A program made the translations under genes and the position numbers. From Halomonas dongshanensis (GTDB lineage Bacteria > Pseudomonadota > Gammaproteobacteria > Pseudomonadales > Halomonadaceae), in NCBI RefSeq assembly GCF_024790395.1, contig NZ_JAJISC010000007.1, forward strand, positions 62,001 to 126,000: a stretch of DNA of 64,000 nucleotides, read 5' to 3'. How positions within the stretch are numbered: the stretch's first letter is position 1; every line of letters starts with the position of its first letter. Positions 44,705 through 55,389 of the stretch are shown here, piece by piece. The notes under the pieces were generated by a model. It did no database searches. It saw only the letters and a list, made by a program, of their open reading frames with translations, and was not told the origin of the DNA.

Positions 44705-47700
44705 CTACGGCTGGCCCTGGCGAATCACTTGAGGATTGCCTGAGCGGGTGAAGGTGTACAGCAGATCGATAGCTTGGCTCGTGCCCGATACCGCCTGCAG
44801 ATAGAGGTTGCGCCATAAGGTGTAGCGCAGCGTGAGTTCGGCAATCGGCGAGAAAATGCCTACGCCATAGCTAATACGCAAATCGTCGGTAAGCTGGCCG
44901 CTCAAGGCGACCTGGCTTTCATCGCCAACGCCAGTGGTGTCGAGGGTCAGATCGTCGATACCGAAGGCCTCGCCAATAGAGCCGACTGCCCCACCGGTGC
45001 GCCCGAGCGACATACCGATCAATGCCGTGGTCAAGGCGGTATCGACGCCGCCGCCGGACTCCGGCGCCCGCCCGCGTAAAAGATACGAGAGCGCCCGGTT
45101 CTCGTCCATGGCAGGCTCGGAGAAGATCGCCACGTTAGGCGCTTCGGCAGTGCCCGTTACCCTTAGTCCAGCGATGACGTCGTCTTGGGTGACATCTGGG
45201 TTGCGAATGGCTTCGAAATCCAGCGTTGGTAGCCCAGGTGGCCCGCTAAACAGTACCTGACCACGGCGAATCAACAGATCCTGGTTGAACGCCTGGAAGC
45301 GCCCATCGACCAAGTTGACCTCACCAAATAGCTGTAACACGCCGCTGTCCTGGCGAACCTCGAGCATTCCCCCAAGCCCGGATTCAAGCCCATAGGCCGA
45401 GAGCTGCATGTCTTGGCCCAGGGTCACGGTGATCAACATATCGATCTCCATGCCAGTATCGGCAAGCTCTTGGGCAGCACTGGGACCTTCGCCGCGGGCG
45501 GCCGCTTCCTGGGCCGCGCGCTCGGCTTCACGATCCTGGCGCTCGGTGATGATGATCTCGTCGCTACTGGGCGAAATCGCCGAAGGCGGCGACGAACCCA
45601 CCGTGAGGCGCGCCCAAGGCACATCGACGTTACCGCGAATCTGAAGTAGCTCGGGGTTGATACGAATACGAATGTCCGGTGCGGCTTCCAGGCGACCAAA
45701 GCGCGGAATCACCGCAAGGATCGGTTCCTGGACCGCCTCGAGATCGATACCGATACGCCAATCGTCGCCCGAGGGCCAGTAGGCGCTGCCGTCGATGTTC
45801 AGGCGCCCACGCTCGGCGGCGAGGAAACCATCGATTTGCCCCTGCTCACCAGCGAAATTGACGACGAATTGACCATCGCGAATGTCCACCGGAATGTCCG
45901 GCCCATTGACGCGGATGTTGCGTAGGCCAAGCGAACCTTGAAGGTCGGGCTGAGCGGTCGTGCCACCAATACCCACACGCCCGGTGAGATCACCGCCCAG
46001 TTCGTTGAGTTGAAGGACCATCGGCTGATAAGGCGCGAGAGAAATGTCATTGGCCCGCAGTTCGCCATCGAGCACGCCACGCCCAAGCGGATCGACGACG
46101 CCGAGGTTGAGGGTGAGGTTGCCAGCTTCGGAAAGCGACAGCACCACATCGGCATCGGCACGCGCCTGATTGGTTTCGACCTGGGCGTCCAAGCTAATGG
46201 CGGGCAGGGTGACCGGCTGACCGTAGTCGTTGATCGCCGTGACCACCAAGTCGCTCAATACCTGTACGTTGGCCTGCCAACGCGCGCCACCCTGGCTCCA
46301 GGAGGCGACCAAATCGGCGGTGGTATCGCCTTCCAGTTGCCAATCTTCAGGCAGGAACGGCTCGACCATCTCCATCGGCACTTCACGCACCGCAAGCGCC
46401 GCGCGGCCCTGCTCTGCCGAGGCGCTGATGGCCTCAGTGGCACACACCACGCCGCCCTGCTCGCGGCGCAGACAGAACGGCGTAATGCGCGCCTGACCGT
46501 TGGCGAGGTTATAGGTCACATCGACCGGTGCTTCCAAGCGGATATTGCCCACTTCACCATCGACTTCAAGTGGCGTTAGGCGCGCTTGATAGCGCTCGGC
46601 CTCTTGTTGAAAGCGGCCCTGTAGCGCAAGCGCCGCGCGAGTGATGGGGCCGTTTTCCTCGCCTTGAACGTCCAGAGTCAAGCGGTGCTGCGACAGACGT
46701 CCGTTAAGCCCCAAATCAAGACGCGGCAGGCTCTGACCGCCTGCGCGCAAATTGCGTGCCACGAGCACTACGTCAAGCTCGGGGTCATCGAGCCCCTGTA
46801 CGTTGGCATCGAGCGAAAGGCGCTCAATCAGGTTATCGGCAAAGCGCAGCCCATCGCCTTCCAGGTTGGCGCGAATTTGGGGGCGCTCGATGCTGCCTGC
46901 AGCCTGAATGCGCCCGGTCAAGGCTCCACCCAGTTCGGCATGCAGCGTACGCAGTTCGCGCAGCGCCACGTTGGCATTGAGTGACATCGCCTGTTGGCTG
47001 ATTTGCCCGGCCGCTTCGATGCGGTTATTACCCTGGGCAAAACGTAGATGCTCGACGTCTGCCTCAAGCCTAGTATTGGCGGTTAGCGCCGCGTCGAGCG
47101 TTAGCGGATACTCCTGCAGCGTGCCGTCGATGGCGAGCACGGGCAGATCGATCTCCCACTGCTCGCCTTGCTGTACGACGCCAAGTTCGATATCGCCGCT
47201 CAAGTTGCCCTGCATGGCATCGGTCACCAGCGCAGGGTCGATGTCGTCGAGGCGCACCCGCGCCGCCACGCGAAGCGGTGCCTGCCAGTCAATGCGCCCG
47301 CTGCTGCGAAGGCGGCTCTCCTCGACCTGAAGTGCCAGGTCGTCCCAGACGAAGTGTTCGAAATCACCGTTACCCGCAAGGACTAGGCGCGCGCGTGGCA
47401 TATCGGGCATTTCGGCTTCGCCTGAAAGCGAGACCTGATAAGCCTCCAGGCTGCCCGACACGTCGAGCGCAAGATCGTCGATGAAGATAGGTGCTTGCTC
47501 TTCGCCATCCTGGGCCTGCGCTGTAGGCAACGGCCACTGCAGGGAGTCGCTTTGAAGGCTCAGCTCGAACGGCAGCGTCGAGGCCAAAGCATCGACGTCG
47601 GCCTCAAGACGCGCCACGACCGGGCCGCTCGCTTCAAGCGTCGCCGCCAGTGCATCCAGCGTACCGCTGGCCTCGAGCACTAGGCGCTGGCCGTTCAGCT

Positions 47701-48736
47701 CGGGGAAAAGCTCAGGCAGGTAAAGCGTGGTATCCAGGCGCACATCGAGCGGATAGTTATCATCCAGGGTGGCGCTACCCACGAGCCTAGCGTCGGCATC
47801 TTCGGTGGTGAATTCGAGGGCGTCCAGCGTAACGTCCGAGCCTTCGATACGCCCTGCCAGATAGCCCCGCTCCACCTGGTAGGCAAAACGCCCTTGCAAC
47901 TCGAACTGCTCGATGGTCAGGCTTTCAAGGGCGATATTCACCGGCAGCGCGATGGTGGGTAGCTCTAGACGCTCGCTTGCCGCGGTGTTTGCGTTAGCAG
48001 GCGCTTGACCGGCTAGGGTTACCGGCTCGGTGGGTGTCTGTAACGCGATGGCGGCATCGATACCCGCAGGCGCGAGCTGGGCGCCCTCGCCTGCGTTGCC
48101 CTCGGTCAAGGCGACGCCCGGCGTCGGAGGCAAGTAGACCGACGGCGACTGCAGCGTTGTCGCCGCAATCTCGACGGTATTCCCCTGGGCCGTGGCGGCG
48201 GTGGAAAAGTGTTGCCAAGTGATCAGGGTGCCATCGGCAAGTGCCACGCTAGATTCGTCGATACTCAGCTCGCGAATCTCGATGGTGAAGGGAAAGAAGA
48301 AGCTGCCCATACCACCGCTGCTCTCTTCTTGCGGGCTCTCTTCGCCCCCTTGAAGGCGAATATCCGCGCCATCGATGCGCAGGTAGTCAAGACACAGCCT
48401 ACCCGATAATACGCAGCCTTCGCCCCAGGCCAGTGCCAGATCGTCGATGCGAATCTGGGTATTGGCCACGTCCATCGAAAAGCCGCGCAGCTCGAAATTT
48501 TCGAGAATCCCGCCCTCATAGCTTTCGAAGCTGAAGTAGCCGCGCTTTTCTCCTTGGGAGAGTAAAAAATCGGTTCCCCAAGGCGACAGCGCAATACCCA
48601 GTACGAGCGCCACTAGGCCGAAGAGCCATAGCGGCAGCAGAATGATCAGACGCAATAAACTCCAAAAACCGAGCCAGGTGCGTCGTTTAGACGACAGGCG
48701 CTGGCGCCCGTCGGTGGGTGAATGAGCCTGAGACAA
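44705..48736 (-). CDS. tamB: Translocation and assembly module / lipid-transport protein TamB
   Basis: A 1343-residue AsmA-like protein. One N-terminal membrane anchor (about 24-50, FWSLLRLIILLPLWLFGLVALVLG) is followed by a very long beta-taco domain of repeated strands that spans the periplasm. The conserved DUF490 C-terminal domain begins around residue 1000 and ends with VGIFSPIAELTLRYTLWRNLYLQAVSG. TamB works with TamA in outer-membrane protein assembly and phospholipid movement. It is 9 bp downstream of tamA. A cluster of Gln/Glu/Pro-rich linkers (about 200-260) interrupts the N-terminal part. Confidence 0.92.
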   Translation of the reverse strand: MSQAHSPTDGRQRLSSKRRTWLGFWSLLRLIILLPLWLFGLVALVLGIALSPWGTDFLLSQGEKRGYFSFESYEGGILENFELRGFSMDVANTQIRIDDLALAWGEGCVLSGRLCLDYLRIDGADIRLQGGEESPQEESSGGMGSFFFPFTIEIRELSIDESSVALADGTLITWQHFSTAATAQGNTVEIAATTLQSPSVYLPPTPGVALTEGNAGEGAQLAPAGIDAAIALQTPTEPVTLAGQAPANANTAASERLELPTIALPVNIALESLTIEQFELQGRFAYQVERGYLAGRIEGSDVTLDALEFTTEDADARLVGSATLDDNYPLDVRLDTTLYLPELFPELNGQRLVLEASGTLDALAATLEASGPVVARLEADVDALASTLPFELSLQSDSLQWPLPTAQAQDGEEQAPIFIDDLALDVSGSLEAYQVSLSGEAEMPDMPRARLVLAGNGDFEHFVWDDLALQVEESRLRSSGRIDWQAPLRVAARVRLDDIDPALVTDAMQGNLSGDIELGVVQQGEQWEIDLPVLAIDGTLQEYPLTLDAALTANTRLEADVEHLRFAQGNNRIEAAGQISQQAMSLNANVALRELRTLHAELGGALTGRIQAAGSIERPQIRANLEGDGLRFADNLIERLSLDANVQGLDDPELDVVLVARNLRAGGQSLPRLDLGLNGRLSQHRLTLDVQGEENGPITRAALALQGRFQQEAERYQARLTPLEVDGEVGNIRLEAPVDVTYNLANGQARITPFCLRREQGGVVCATEAISASAEQGRAALAVREVPMEMVEPFLPEDWQLEGDTTADLVASWSQGGARWQANVQVLSDLVVTAINDYGQPVTLPAISLDAQVETNQARADADVVLSLSEAGNLTLNLGVVDPLGRGVLDGELRANDISLAPYQPMVLQLNELGGDLTGRVGIGGTTAQPDLQGSLGLRNIRVNGPDIPVDIRDGQFVVNFAGEQGQIDGFLAAERGRLNIDGSAYWPSGDDWRIGIDLEAVQEPILAVIPRFGRLEAAPDIRIRINPELLQIRGNVDVPWARLTVGSSPPSAISPSSDEIIITERQDREAERAAQEAAARGEGPSAAQELADTGMEIDMLITVTLGQDMQLSAYGLESGLGGMLEVRQDSGVLQLFGEVNLVDGRFQAFNQDLLIRRGQVLFSGPPGLPTLDFEAIRNPDVTQDDVIAGLRVTGTAEAPNVAIFSEPAMDENRALSYLLRGRAPESGGGVDTALTTALIGMSLGRTGGAVGSIGEAFGIDDLTLDTTGVGDESQVALSGQLTDDLRISYGVGIFSPIAELTLRYTLWRNLYLQAVSGTSQAIDLLYTFTRSGNPQVIRQGQP

Positions 48737-48745
48737 AACGCGCTC

Positions 48746-50638
48746 CTAGAATTCCGGGCCGATGGAGAAGTGCAGACGCCAGTCGTTGTCGTCGTCATCG
48801 AAGGGGTGAGCGACGTCGAACCTGATCGGCCCCACGGGTGATACCCAGCGTACGCCGAGACCAGCACCGGTTTTCAAATCGTTCGGGCCCCAGCCGTCGA
48901 AGGCATCGCCGGTGTCGACGAAGGCCGCGCCCCACCAATCGCCGCGGACGCGGCGCTGGTACTCTAGCGACGAGGTGAGCATCTGCTGGCCACCACGAAG
49001 GCGCCCCTGCTCGTTGCGCGGCGATAGGCTCTCGTAAGAGTAACCGCGAACGCTACGATCGCCCCCGGCGAAGAAGCGCAGCGACGGCGGAAGCTTACTA
49101 AAATCGTCGGTTTCGATGGCGCCGACGCTGACGCGGGCAACGAAGCGATTGTCCGTGCCCAACATGCGAATCCATTCGGTATCGCCCGTTACGCGTAGAA
49201 AACGCGCATCCGAGCCCCAGGCGGTGTCGGAGTATTCGATCGATAGCTGCTGACGATCGCCCCACTCGGGAAAACGTGGCGGTCGCGTACGCGTACGCGA
49301 CCATTGAATCCCTGGATAGAACAGCCATACCTGCTCGGACTCGCCGCCCTGAGTGAAGTCCTCGTAGGTAGTGCGGAAGTAAAGCGACTGTACCCAACGG
49401 TTTTCGAACTCCCAGCGCCGAGCGAACTCGACGGTGGCTTCGAGCGACTGAGTGTCGTTGTCGTCGATGTTACGGACACCATACTGTAGGCGATAGCTAT
49501 CGCGCAGCGGGTCTTCCAGCGGAATATTGTAGGTGCCACTGAAGCGCTGCTCGGGCGCTGACAGGTATAGATCGTGATCCAGGCCGTGGCCGAAGCGGTT
49601 GATCCACGGCTGGTGCCAGCTAAAGCGTAGCCGTGGGCCGACATCGGTGGCATAGCCGACACCGACTGAGAACTGATGGCGATCCGCCGGTTGCACGGTG
49701 ACATCGACAGGCAATTGGTGATTGTCGGGCTGTGCGAGCTGCAGCGCGCTGGCCAGCGCCGTCCCGCTCAAACGCGGGCGCTGGGGAATCGCCGTGGTCA
49801 CCTCGTTCCACCAGGGCGTACCTCCGCTTGGCGGGCCGATGACCAGCTCTTGCGCACTTTCAAGGCGTGGCTTGACGGTGACCGAACTGAACCACCCCGT
49901 CTCGGCCAAACGCTGATTGTAGAGCGCGATATTTTCGGCCAGGTAAGGATCACCCTGCTCGAAAGGCTGCATCATGCGTAAACGGTCGAGCTCGATATGG
50001 CTGCCGATGACGCGCGAACGGCCAAACTGGTAGCGCGGGCCACTATCGAAATCGAGATAAAGGCGTGCGCTCTGGCGGTAGGGGCGCACTTCCATGCGCC
50101 GATCGGCAAAGTACCAGTCGAAGTAACCGCGCTCGACGGCGAGCGTCGAAAGCCGACTGGTCAAACGGTCCCAAGGCGCATGGCGTAGCGGATCACCTTC
50201 GCGCAGGGGAAAATCGTCCACGGCCTCTTCGAAAGGTGGATCATCCTGGGCGTCACCACGAATGGTGAGATCGAGGGTTTCGATCTCGACCTGGGGGCCA
50301 GGCTCGATCTCGAGGCGGGCTTGGCGCCTTATCTCCTTGCCGTCCTTATCGTTTCTTGGCTCGCCTTGGCTCAGTGTCACGTTGATAGTGGGCTCGTAGT
50401 AGCCAAACACTCGCATCGCTTCTTGAGTACGCCGAGTGATTTCTGCCTCGAGCCTAGCAGACGTGTATTGTTCGGCATCAATGGCCTGTAAGTAGGCGTC
50501 GATGTTGTCTTCAACGTTACCGCTAACGCCGTTGATCGTCGCGGTCATTCCCCAAGCCCAAGGGGTCGTTAGAAGCATGGGAAGCAAAATGCCCCACTGC
50601 CGCTTATGGCCTACAGGCCGTTGCCGTCGTCTTCCCAT
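48746..50638 (-). CDS. tamA: Outer-membrane translocation protein TamA (Omp85 family)
   Basis: A 630-residue protein with a signal peptide (WGILLPMLLTTPWAWGM, after a basic N-terminus), three POTRA domains (about 30-285) and a 16-stranded beta-barrel. The barrel includes the Omp85 L6-loop-like GGDRSVRGYSYESLSPRNEQG and a final strand DNDWRLHFSIGPEF ending in aromatic Phe. It forms the TAM complex with TamB. Length is near E. coli TamA (577), slightly longer. Confidence 0.92.
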   Translation of the reverse strand: MGRRRQRPVGHKRQWGILLPMLLTTPWAWGMTATINGVSGNVEDNIDAYLQAIDAEQYTSARLEAEITRRTQEAMRVFGYYEPTINVTLSQGEPRNDKDGKEIRRQARLEIEPGPQVEIETLDLTIRGDAQDDPPFEEAVDDFPLREGDPLRHAPWDRLTSRLSTLAVERGYFDWYFADRRMEVRPYRQSARLYLDFDSGPRYQFGRSRVIGSHIELDRLRMMQPFEQGDPYLAENIALYNQRLAETGWFSSVTVKPRLESAQELVIGPPSGGTPWWNEVTTAIPQRPRLSGTALASALQLAQPDNHQLPVDVTVQPADRHQFSVGVGYATDVGPRLRFSWHQPWINRFGHGLDHDLYLSAPEQRFSGTYNIPLEDPLRDSYRLQYGVRNIDDNDTQSLEATVEFARRWEFENRWVQSLYFRTTYEDFTQGGESEQVWLFYPGIQWSRTRTRPPRFPEWGDRQQLSIEYSDTAWGSDARFLRVTGDTEWIRMLGTDNRFVARVSVGAIETDDFSKLPPSLRFFAGGDRSVRGYSYESLSPRNEQGRLRGGQQMLTSSLEYQRRVRGDWWGAAFVDTGDAFDGWGPNDLKTGAGLGVRWVSPVGPIRFDVAHPFDDDDNDWRLHFSIGPEF

Positions 50639-50689
50639 ACAGTGTCTCTTCCTAACTCAATCTTCGGCAGGGTATGTCGTTTTTTATTG

Positions 50690-51520
50690 CTAGCGCAGCA
50701 TTTCCAACTGGGCACTGAACGCGAGCTGCGCTTGGCGAACTTGGCGCACATCGCTCTCCAAGGCATTCAAACGCAGCTCCCAGGCCTGTTCGAGCGCGTC
50801 GAGATCGCTACGCTCGATGCCATTACTCGCATCTGCGCTTAGCGTGGCAAGCTCTTCGTCGAGCCGTTCTTCCAGCGTAGCGACTCTTTCGTCGATGCGC
50901 TGGTCGATTTGATTCAGACGAGCGTCAAGATCTTTTTGCTGCTCGCTGACGGCGTTGCGGCCAGCATCGAGCTGGGTCGACATACTAGCGAGGCGCTCGG
51001 CAAGCATCTCGCGCTCGGTATCGCCGCTTCGTTCCAGGGCGTCGAGAGAAGACGCCAGCGCCGCCAACTGCCCATCGCGCAGGCTGGCCTGCTGGGTCAA
51101 CCGTTCGATCTGCTCCGCAAGCGCTGCCACCGTGTCGCTGGAGGCTGTATCGTCGGCGTCGGGCAGCACGCGGTAGACTTCGTCACGAATGTCTCGAATG
51201 GTCGTGGCGAGTTGCTCCTGCTCCTGAAATAGCGTGGTCATCTGCGCTTGCATGTAAGCCAGCGTGTCATCGGATTCGAGATCGCCGGACTCCAGCCGCG
51301 CATGCATGTTCGAGACTTCACCGCTCATGCTACGCAGCTCTTCGTTCATCCGCTCCCGCTCCCACCAAAGCGCCGCTGCGCTGGCGCCTAGCAGCGCAAT
51401 GATCAAAATCACCACGAGCCACAGCGGCCATAGCGATGGCCCACGCCGCTGACGCAAATGCTGCGCCGTAACGCTTTGACCAACCTCGGGAACGATGCGA
51501 TCTGGAGCGGAGTCTGGCAT
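50690..51520 (-). CDS. Single-span coiled-coil membrane protein
   Basis: A 276-residue protein with one membrane helix (about 30-52, LWPLWLVVILIIALLGASAAALWW) after a short cytoplasmic part. The rest is a periplasmic coiled coil rich in Glu, Gln, Leu and Ala (about 53-275), with heptad-like patterns such as LDARLNQIDQRIDERVATLEERL. No enzymatic motif is seen. It lies 51 bp upstream of tamA and 9 bp downstream of the dehydrogenase-like gene, so it may link envelope assembly to the operon. I do not recognise a named family. Confidence 0.7.
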   Translation of the reverse strand: MPDSAPDRIVPEVGQSVTAQHLRQRRGPSLWPLWLVVILIIALLGASAAALWWERERMNEELRSMSGEVSNMHARLESGDLESDDTLAYMQAQMTTLFQEQEQLATTIRDIRDEVYRVLPDADDTASSDTVAALAEQIERLTQQASLRDGQLAALASSLDALERSGDTEREMLAERLASMSTQLDAGRNAVSEQQKDLDARLNQIDQRIDERVATLEERLDEELATLSADASNGIERSDLDALEQAWELRLNALESDVRQVRQAQLAFSAQLEMLR

Positions 51521-51529
51521 GGCGGTTCC

Positions 51530-52822
51530 TTACTGAGTGAGCGGGTCGGCGCGGCGGCCGATGCCGCGATAGATCAACCCACAGCTAGCGACGAAATCGG
51601 GATCGAAGATGTTGCGTCCATCGAGGATCAGACGCGCCCCGAGTAGTTCACGCAGGCGTGACCAATCAGGGTTCCAGTAGCTCTTCCATTCGGTAACGAG
51701 CATTAGCGCATCGGCGCCTTCGCAGGCAGCGTAAGGATCCTGACTGAAGGTGACGAGATCATCGCGCTGGCCCACCAGCGCTTCAAGCGCAGGCACGGCT
51801 GCGGGGTCGTGCAACCTTACGCGCGCGCCCTGAGCCCATAGCGCTTCTAGCAGCACGAGTACGGGCGCATGGTCGATACGCGTGGTTTCGGGCTTGAAGG
51901 CCGCGCCCCAAATGGCCACGGTGCGCCCGGCAAGCTCCCCATCGAAGTGCGCCCATAGCTTACGAAACAGGGTCTCCTTCTTCTGCTCGTTGATATCCAT
52001 GACCTGATCGAGCAGCGCCGAGTGGCGTCCGCTTGCGTGCTGCACATCGGCTAGGCGAATCAAGTCGCGGGAGAAGTTCGGCCCACCGAAGCCGCAGCCA
52101 GGATAGAGGTACTCGAAGCCGATACGGCTATCGGCACCCATGCCCTGACGTACGTGTTCGACATCGACACCCAGGGTATCCGCTAAGCCAGCGATTTCGT
52201 TCATGTAGCTGATACGGGTGGCGAGCATGCCGTTGATCGCAAGTTTGGTCAGCTCGGCGGCACGCTTGGGCATACGTTGGAAGACTTCACTGCGGCGATT
52301 GAAAGCGCGCAATAGCTCGCGCACCCGCTGCTCGCCAACCGCCTCGTCGCAGCCCAAGAGCCAGCGTGACGGCCGGGTGAATGCTTTCCAGGCGCGGCCC
52401 TCTTCGAGGGTGTCGGGCAGTGCAACACTTGTGTGCTGGGCGCCGAAAACCGCATGCAGGCGCTCGGTCTCACCAACAGGAAAGGTGGAGTTGTTGACCA
52501 GTACACAGCCTTGGTGATCCGCGAACAGCGGCGACTGCAGCCAGGCATGGGCATCCTGACGCTGACTCGGCGACAGAGCCAGCCAAACGACATCGGGGGC
52601 GGGCGTTTGATCGAGTTGCTCGATGATCTGGAGATTGCCCTCTTCCTGGGCATGCTGGAGCTGGTCGATCAGCTGCGGCTCGCGTTTGAGCCAGCCTAGC
52701 TGGGACAGCGCGCTCCAGGGCACGTCAGGATGGGGCAGCCAAGCGACCCGATGACCTACCCAGGCCAGCGCAGCAGCAGCGGTGGCAGCACTTAACTCGC
52801 TGCCATAAACGATCACGCGCAC
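51530..52822 (-). CDS. Nucleotide-sugar dehydrogenase homologue without catalytic cysteine
   Basis: A 430-residue protein of the UDP-glucose/GDP-mannose dehydrogenase family. Family elements are [28 protein letters not shown] (Lys193, Asn197 kept) and [16 protein letters not shown]. In the active-site loop [13 protein letters not shown] the catalytic cysteine of the usual GGSCFPKD is Asn249, and Lys is Arg252. The N-terminal nucleotide-binding loop is also altered ([12 protein letters not shown] instead of GxGxxG). It is therefore probably a pseudoenzyme or a changed activity. It heads the minus-strand run toward tamA. Confidence 0.78.
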   Translation of the reverse strand: MRVIVYGSELSAATAAAALAWVGHRVAWLPHPDVPWSALSQLGWLKREPQLIDQLQHAQEEGNLQIIEQLDQTPAPDVVWLALSPSQRQDAHAWLQSPLFADHQGCVLVNNSTFPVGETERLHAVFGAQHTSVALPDTLEEGRAWKAFTRPSRWLLGCDEAVGEQRVRELLRAFNRRSEVFQRMPKRAAELTKLAINGMLATRISYMNEIAGLADTLGVDVEHVRQGMGADSRIGFEYLYPGCGFGGPNFSRDLIRLADVQHASGRHSALLDQVMDINEQKKETLFRKLWAHFDGELAGRTVAIWGAAFKPETTRIDHAPVLVLLEALWAQGARVRLHDPAAVPALEALVGQRDDLVTFSQDPYAACEGADALMLVTEWKSYWNPDWSRLRELLGARLILDGRNIFDPDFVASCGLIYRGIGRRADPLTQ

Positions 52823-53095
52823 GTCACACCCTCCTCACGGTCGGCCATAGAGGCAGCGCATCCAAAAGGAAGCACTTCCACTGTGCGGGCAACCAGCGTC
52901 ATATCCGGAGTCCTTATACCAGAGGTCCTTTTCATGCGTTCGATCTCGCAAGCGGTTAGAATGACCATCATACGTCACCCACCGCGCGTTGCCACCTTAG
53001 TGGTCACCATGGGATTGTTAACCCACTGGTTTTTTCGCGTGGCAGCGCTGGGTCGACATCAAGTTGCCAGCCGAATGGTCATTGGGAGCAAGAGA

Positions 53096-53854
53096 ATGGA
53101 AGCGACACCACAGGATAGCACTGCTTATCGTTATCAGGGCAACGTCGACGCGGCCGAAGTCGCCAAGTTCGAGGCGCTTGCTAGCCGCTGGTGGGATCCA
53201 CATAGCGAGTTCAAACCGCTGCATGACATCAACCCCCTGCGCCTTGACTTCATCGACGCCCGCGCCGGGCTTGCGGGTAAGCGCGTGCTCGACGTGGGCT
53301 GCGGCGGCGGTATCCTGAGCGAAGCCATGGCTCATCGGGGGGCAACGGTCACCGGTATCGATATGGGCGAGGCGCCGCTGGGGGTTGCCCGCCTGCATGC
53401 TGAAGAGAGCGGCGTGAGCATCGATTATCAGCGCATCAGCGTCGAGGAGTTCGCCGCCAACCATCCTGGCGAATTCGACGTGGTGACCTGCATGGAAATG
53501 CTCGAACACGTCCCCGATCCGGCGGCGGTGGTACGCGCCTGCAGCCAACTGGTTCGCCCAGGGGGTTTCGTGTTCTTCTCCACGCTTAACCGCACGCCCA
53601 AAGCCTACGCCTTTGCCATTCTGGGCGCGGAGTACGTACTCAAGCTGCTGCCGCGCGGTACCCACGACTACAAGAAATTCATTCGCCCGTCGGAAATGGC
53701 GGCCTGGTCGCGCCTCACAGGTCTCGACGTGCGCGAGCAGACGGGGCTGACCTACAATCCAGTAACGCGTCGCTACCGCTTGGTGGCTCACGACGTATCG
53801 GTCAACTACATGATGTACTGCCGCCGCACCGACGCCGTCGAGGGCAGAGTATGA
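53096..53854 (+). CDS. ubiG: Ubiquinone biosynthesis O-methyltransferase UbiG
   Basis: A 252-residue SAM-dependent enzyme performing both O-methylation steps of ubiquinone synthesis. It begins [20 protein letters not shown], the family's hallmark, followed by the SAM loop [14 protein letters not shown], acidic GIDMGEAPL and motif [19 protein letters not shown] 53096 is used because GGGAG lies 7 bases upstream; the frame extends 71 codons further without homology. It overlaps mupP by 4 bp (ATGA). Confidence 0.95.
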   Translation: MEATPQDSTAYRYQGNVDAAEVAKFEALASRWWDPHSEFKPLHDINPLRLDFIDARAGLAGKRVLDVGCGGGILSEAMAHRGATVTGIDMGEAPLGVARLHAEESGVSIDYQRISVEEFAANHPGEFDVVTCMEMLEHVPDPAAVVRACSQLVRPGGFVFFSTLNRTPKAYAFAILGAEYVLKLLPRGTHDYKKFIRPSEMAAWSRLTGLDVREQTGLTYNPVTRRYRLVAHDVSVNYMMYCRRTDAVEGRV

Positions 53855-54519
53855 CGGCACGCCTTGCACCTGCTGAGGCGGTCATCTTCGATCTCGATGG
53901 CACCTTGGTGGATACCGCCCCCGACCTGGCGCGCGCCACCAACGCGCTGCGTGCGCATCACGGTTTGGCGCCCCTACCCTTCGAGCGCATTCGAGGTCAG
54001 GTCTCCAACGGCGGCAGCGCCTTGGTGACGCTAGCGCTCGGTCTTACGCTTGAAGACGAACATCACGCCCCCGCGCGTCAGTGGCTGCTGGATGCCTATG
54101 AGCAAGCCGTGGCCGTCGAGAGCCGGGTCTTCCCCCCCCTCGATGCCTGGCTTGACGAGCGCGAAGTCATCGAGCTTCCCTGGGGAATCGTCACCAACAA
54201 GCCGCGCCGCTATACCGAGCCACTGCTCGATGCGCTGAGGCTCGCTCCCGGCGCCCTGCTCTGCGCTGACGATCTAGCGGTCAAGAAGCCTGCACCCGAA
54301 CCGCTATGGGAAGCGGCGCGAAGGCTCGGCGTGGCGCCAGAGAAGTGCTGGTACGTAGGCGATCACATTCGCGATATGCAAGCCGCCCGTGCGGCGGGGA
54401 TGGTCGGCGTTGCCGTAGGCTACGGTTATATCGCTGAAGAGGAGGATTACCGCCAGTGGCCGGCGGATGTATGGTTCGAGGATTGCGCTGCCCTGGTCGA
54501 AACGCTGCGGGCACGTTAG
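53851..54519 (+). CDS. mupP: N-acetylmuramic acid 6-phosphate phosphatase MupP (HAD family)
   Basis: A 222-residue HAD phosphatase. Motif I is [10 protein letters not shown], motif II IVTNKP, motif III lysine in VKKPAPEPL, and motif [14 protein letters not shown]. Placement directly after ubiG matches pseudomonad mupP, which removes phosphate from MurNAc-6P in the cell-wall recycling route that bypasses de novo UDP-MurNAc synthesis. Phosphoglycolate phosphatase (Gph) is the main alternative; context favours MupP. The stop lies inside a stem-loop. Confidence 0.83.
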   Translation: MTARLAPAEAVIFDLDGTLVDTAPDLARATNALRAHHGLAPLPFERIRGQVSNGGSALVTLALGLTLEDEHHAPARQWLLDAYEQAVAVESRVFPPLDAWLDEREVIELPWGIVTNKPRRYTEPLLDALRLAPGALLCADDLAVKKPAPEPLWEAARRLGVAPEKCWYVGDHIRDMQAARAAGMVGVAVGYGYIAEEEDYRQWPADVWFEDCAALVETLRAR

Positions 54520-54527
54520 CCCGCAGC
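54504..54527 (+). terminator. Stem-loop overlapping the mupP stop codon
   Basis: The perfect 9-bp stem GCTGCGGGC / GCCCGCAGC with loop ACGTTA spans the mupP stop (54517-54519). No T-run follows, so it may protect the 3' end rather than terminate alone. Confidence 0.55.
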
Positions 54528-54559
54528 ATCACCTTCTTACCGCGCCGGGTGGCGTCAAC

Positions 54560-55321
54560 TTACTGGCGTGGCGGTTGGGCGTCGAACTTCTGCCCGCTAA
54601 TGCCTTGGCTATCGGGCCCCATCAGCCATAGATAGGTCGGCATGATGTCTTCGGCGCTGCGCAGGGTCATAGGGTCTTCGCCCGGGTAGGCGCTACGCCG
54701 CATTTGGGTGCGGGTGGCTCCAGGGTTGAGCGTATTCACGCGCACCTGAGGCTGGTTGACGAGTTCGTCGGCCAGCACTTCCATGAAGCCTTCGGTGGCG
54801 AACTTCGATACCGAATAGGCTCCCCAGTAGGCGCGCCCTTTTCTTCCCACGCTGGACGAGGTGAAAATCACCGAGGCGTCCTCGGACTGCTTGAGTAGCG
54901 GCAGTAACGCCTGGGTCATCCAGATCGGCCCGTTGACGTTGACCTGCATCACCTGCTCCCACAGCTCCGGAGGATAGTGATCGAACGGCGTAATACGTCC
55001 AAGCAGGCCTGCATTATGTAGGAGGCCATCCAGACGCCCGAACTCTTTCTCCAGCGTCTCGGCCATCTCGACGAAATCGGCCAAAACGGCGCCTTCGAAA
55101 TTGAGCGGGAAGATGGCAGGCTGAGGACAGCCCGCCTCCTCGATCTCATCGTAGACGCTCTCCAGCTTGTCGATCGTTCGACCCAGCAGAATCACGGTGG
55201 CACCGTGGCGTGCGTAGCTCAGCGCAGCGGCGCGGCCAATACCGTCGCCCGCGCCCGTCACCAGAACGACGCGGTCGGCCAAAAGGTTGGGGATAGGGCG
55301 ATAATCGATCTTGCAGCTCAT
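54560..55321 (-). CDS. yciK: YciK-family short-chain oxidoreductase
   Basis: A 253-residue SDR protein. Cofactor loop is TGAGDGIGRAAA, NAG motif LLHNAGLLG, and catalytic residues are Ser in TSSSVG and Tyr/Lys in YSVSK. The wording resembles E. coli YciK, whose substrate is unknown. In pseudomonads the relative lies downstream of ubiG-mupP in the same direction; here it is convergent with mupP. Confidence 0.88.
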   Translation of the reverse strand: MSCKIDYRPIPNLLADRVVLVTGAGDGIGRAAALSYARHGATVILLGRTIDKLESVYDEIEEAGCPQPAIFPLNFEGAVLADFVEMAETLEKEFGRLDGLLHNAGLLGRITPFDHYPPELWEQVMQVNVNGPIWMTQALLPLLKQSEDASVIFTSSSVGRKGRAYWGAYSVSKFATEGFMEVLADELVNQPQVRVNTLNPGATRTQMRRSAYPGEDPMTLRSAEDIMPTYLWLMGPDSQGISGQKFDAQPPRQ

Positions 55322-55389
55322 GACACTCTCTTACGCTCTCTTCTGCTTTCCCTGATCAAATTAACTTTCATTGGCGCAAAGGAGGCAGA

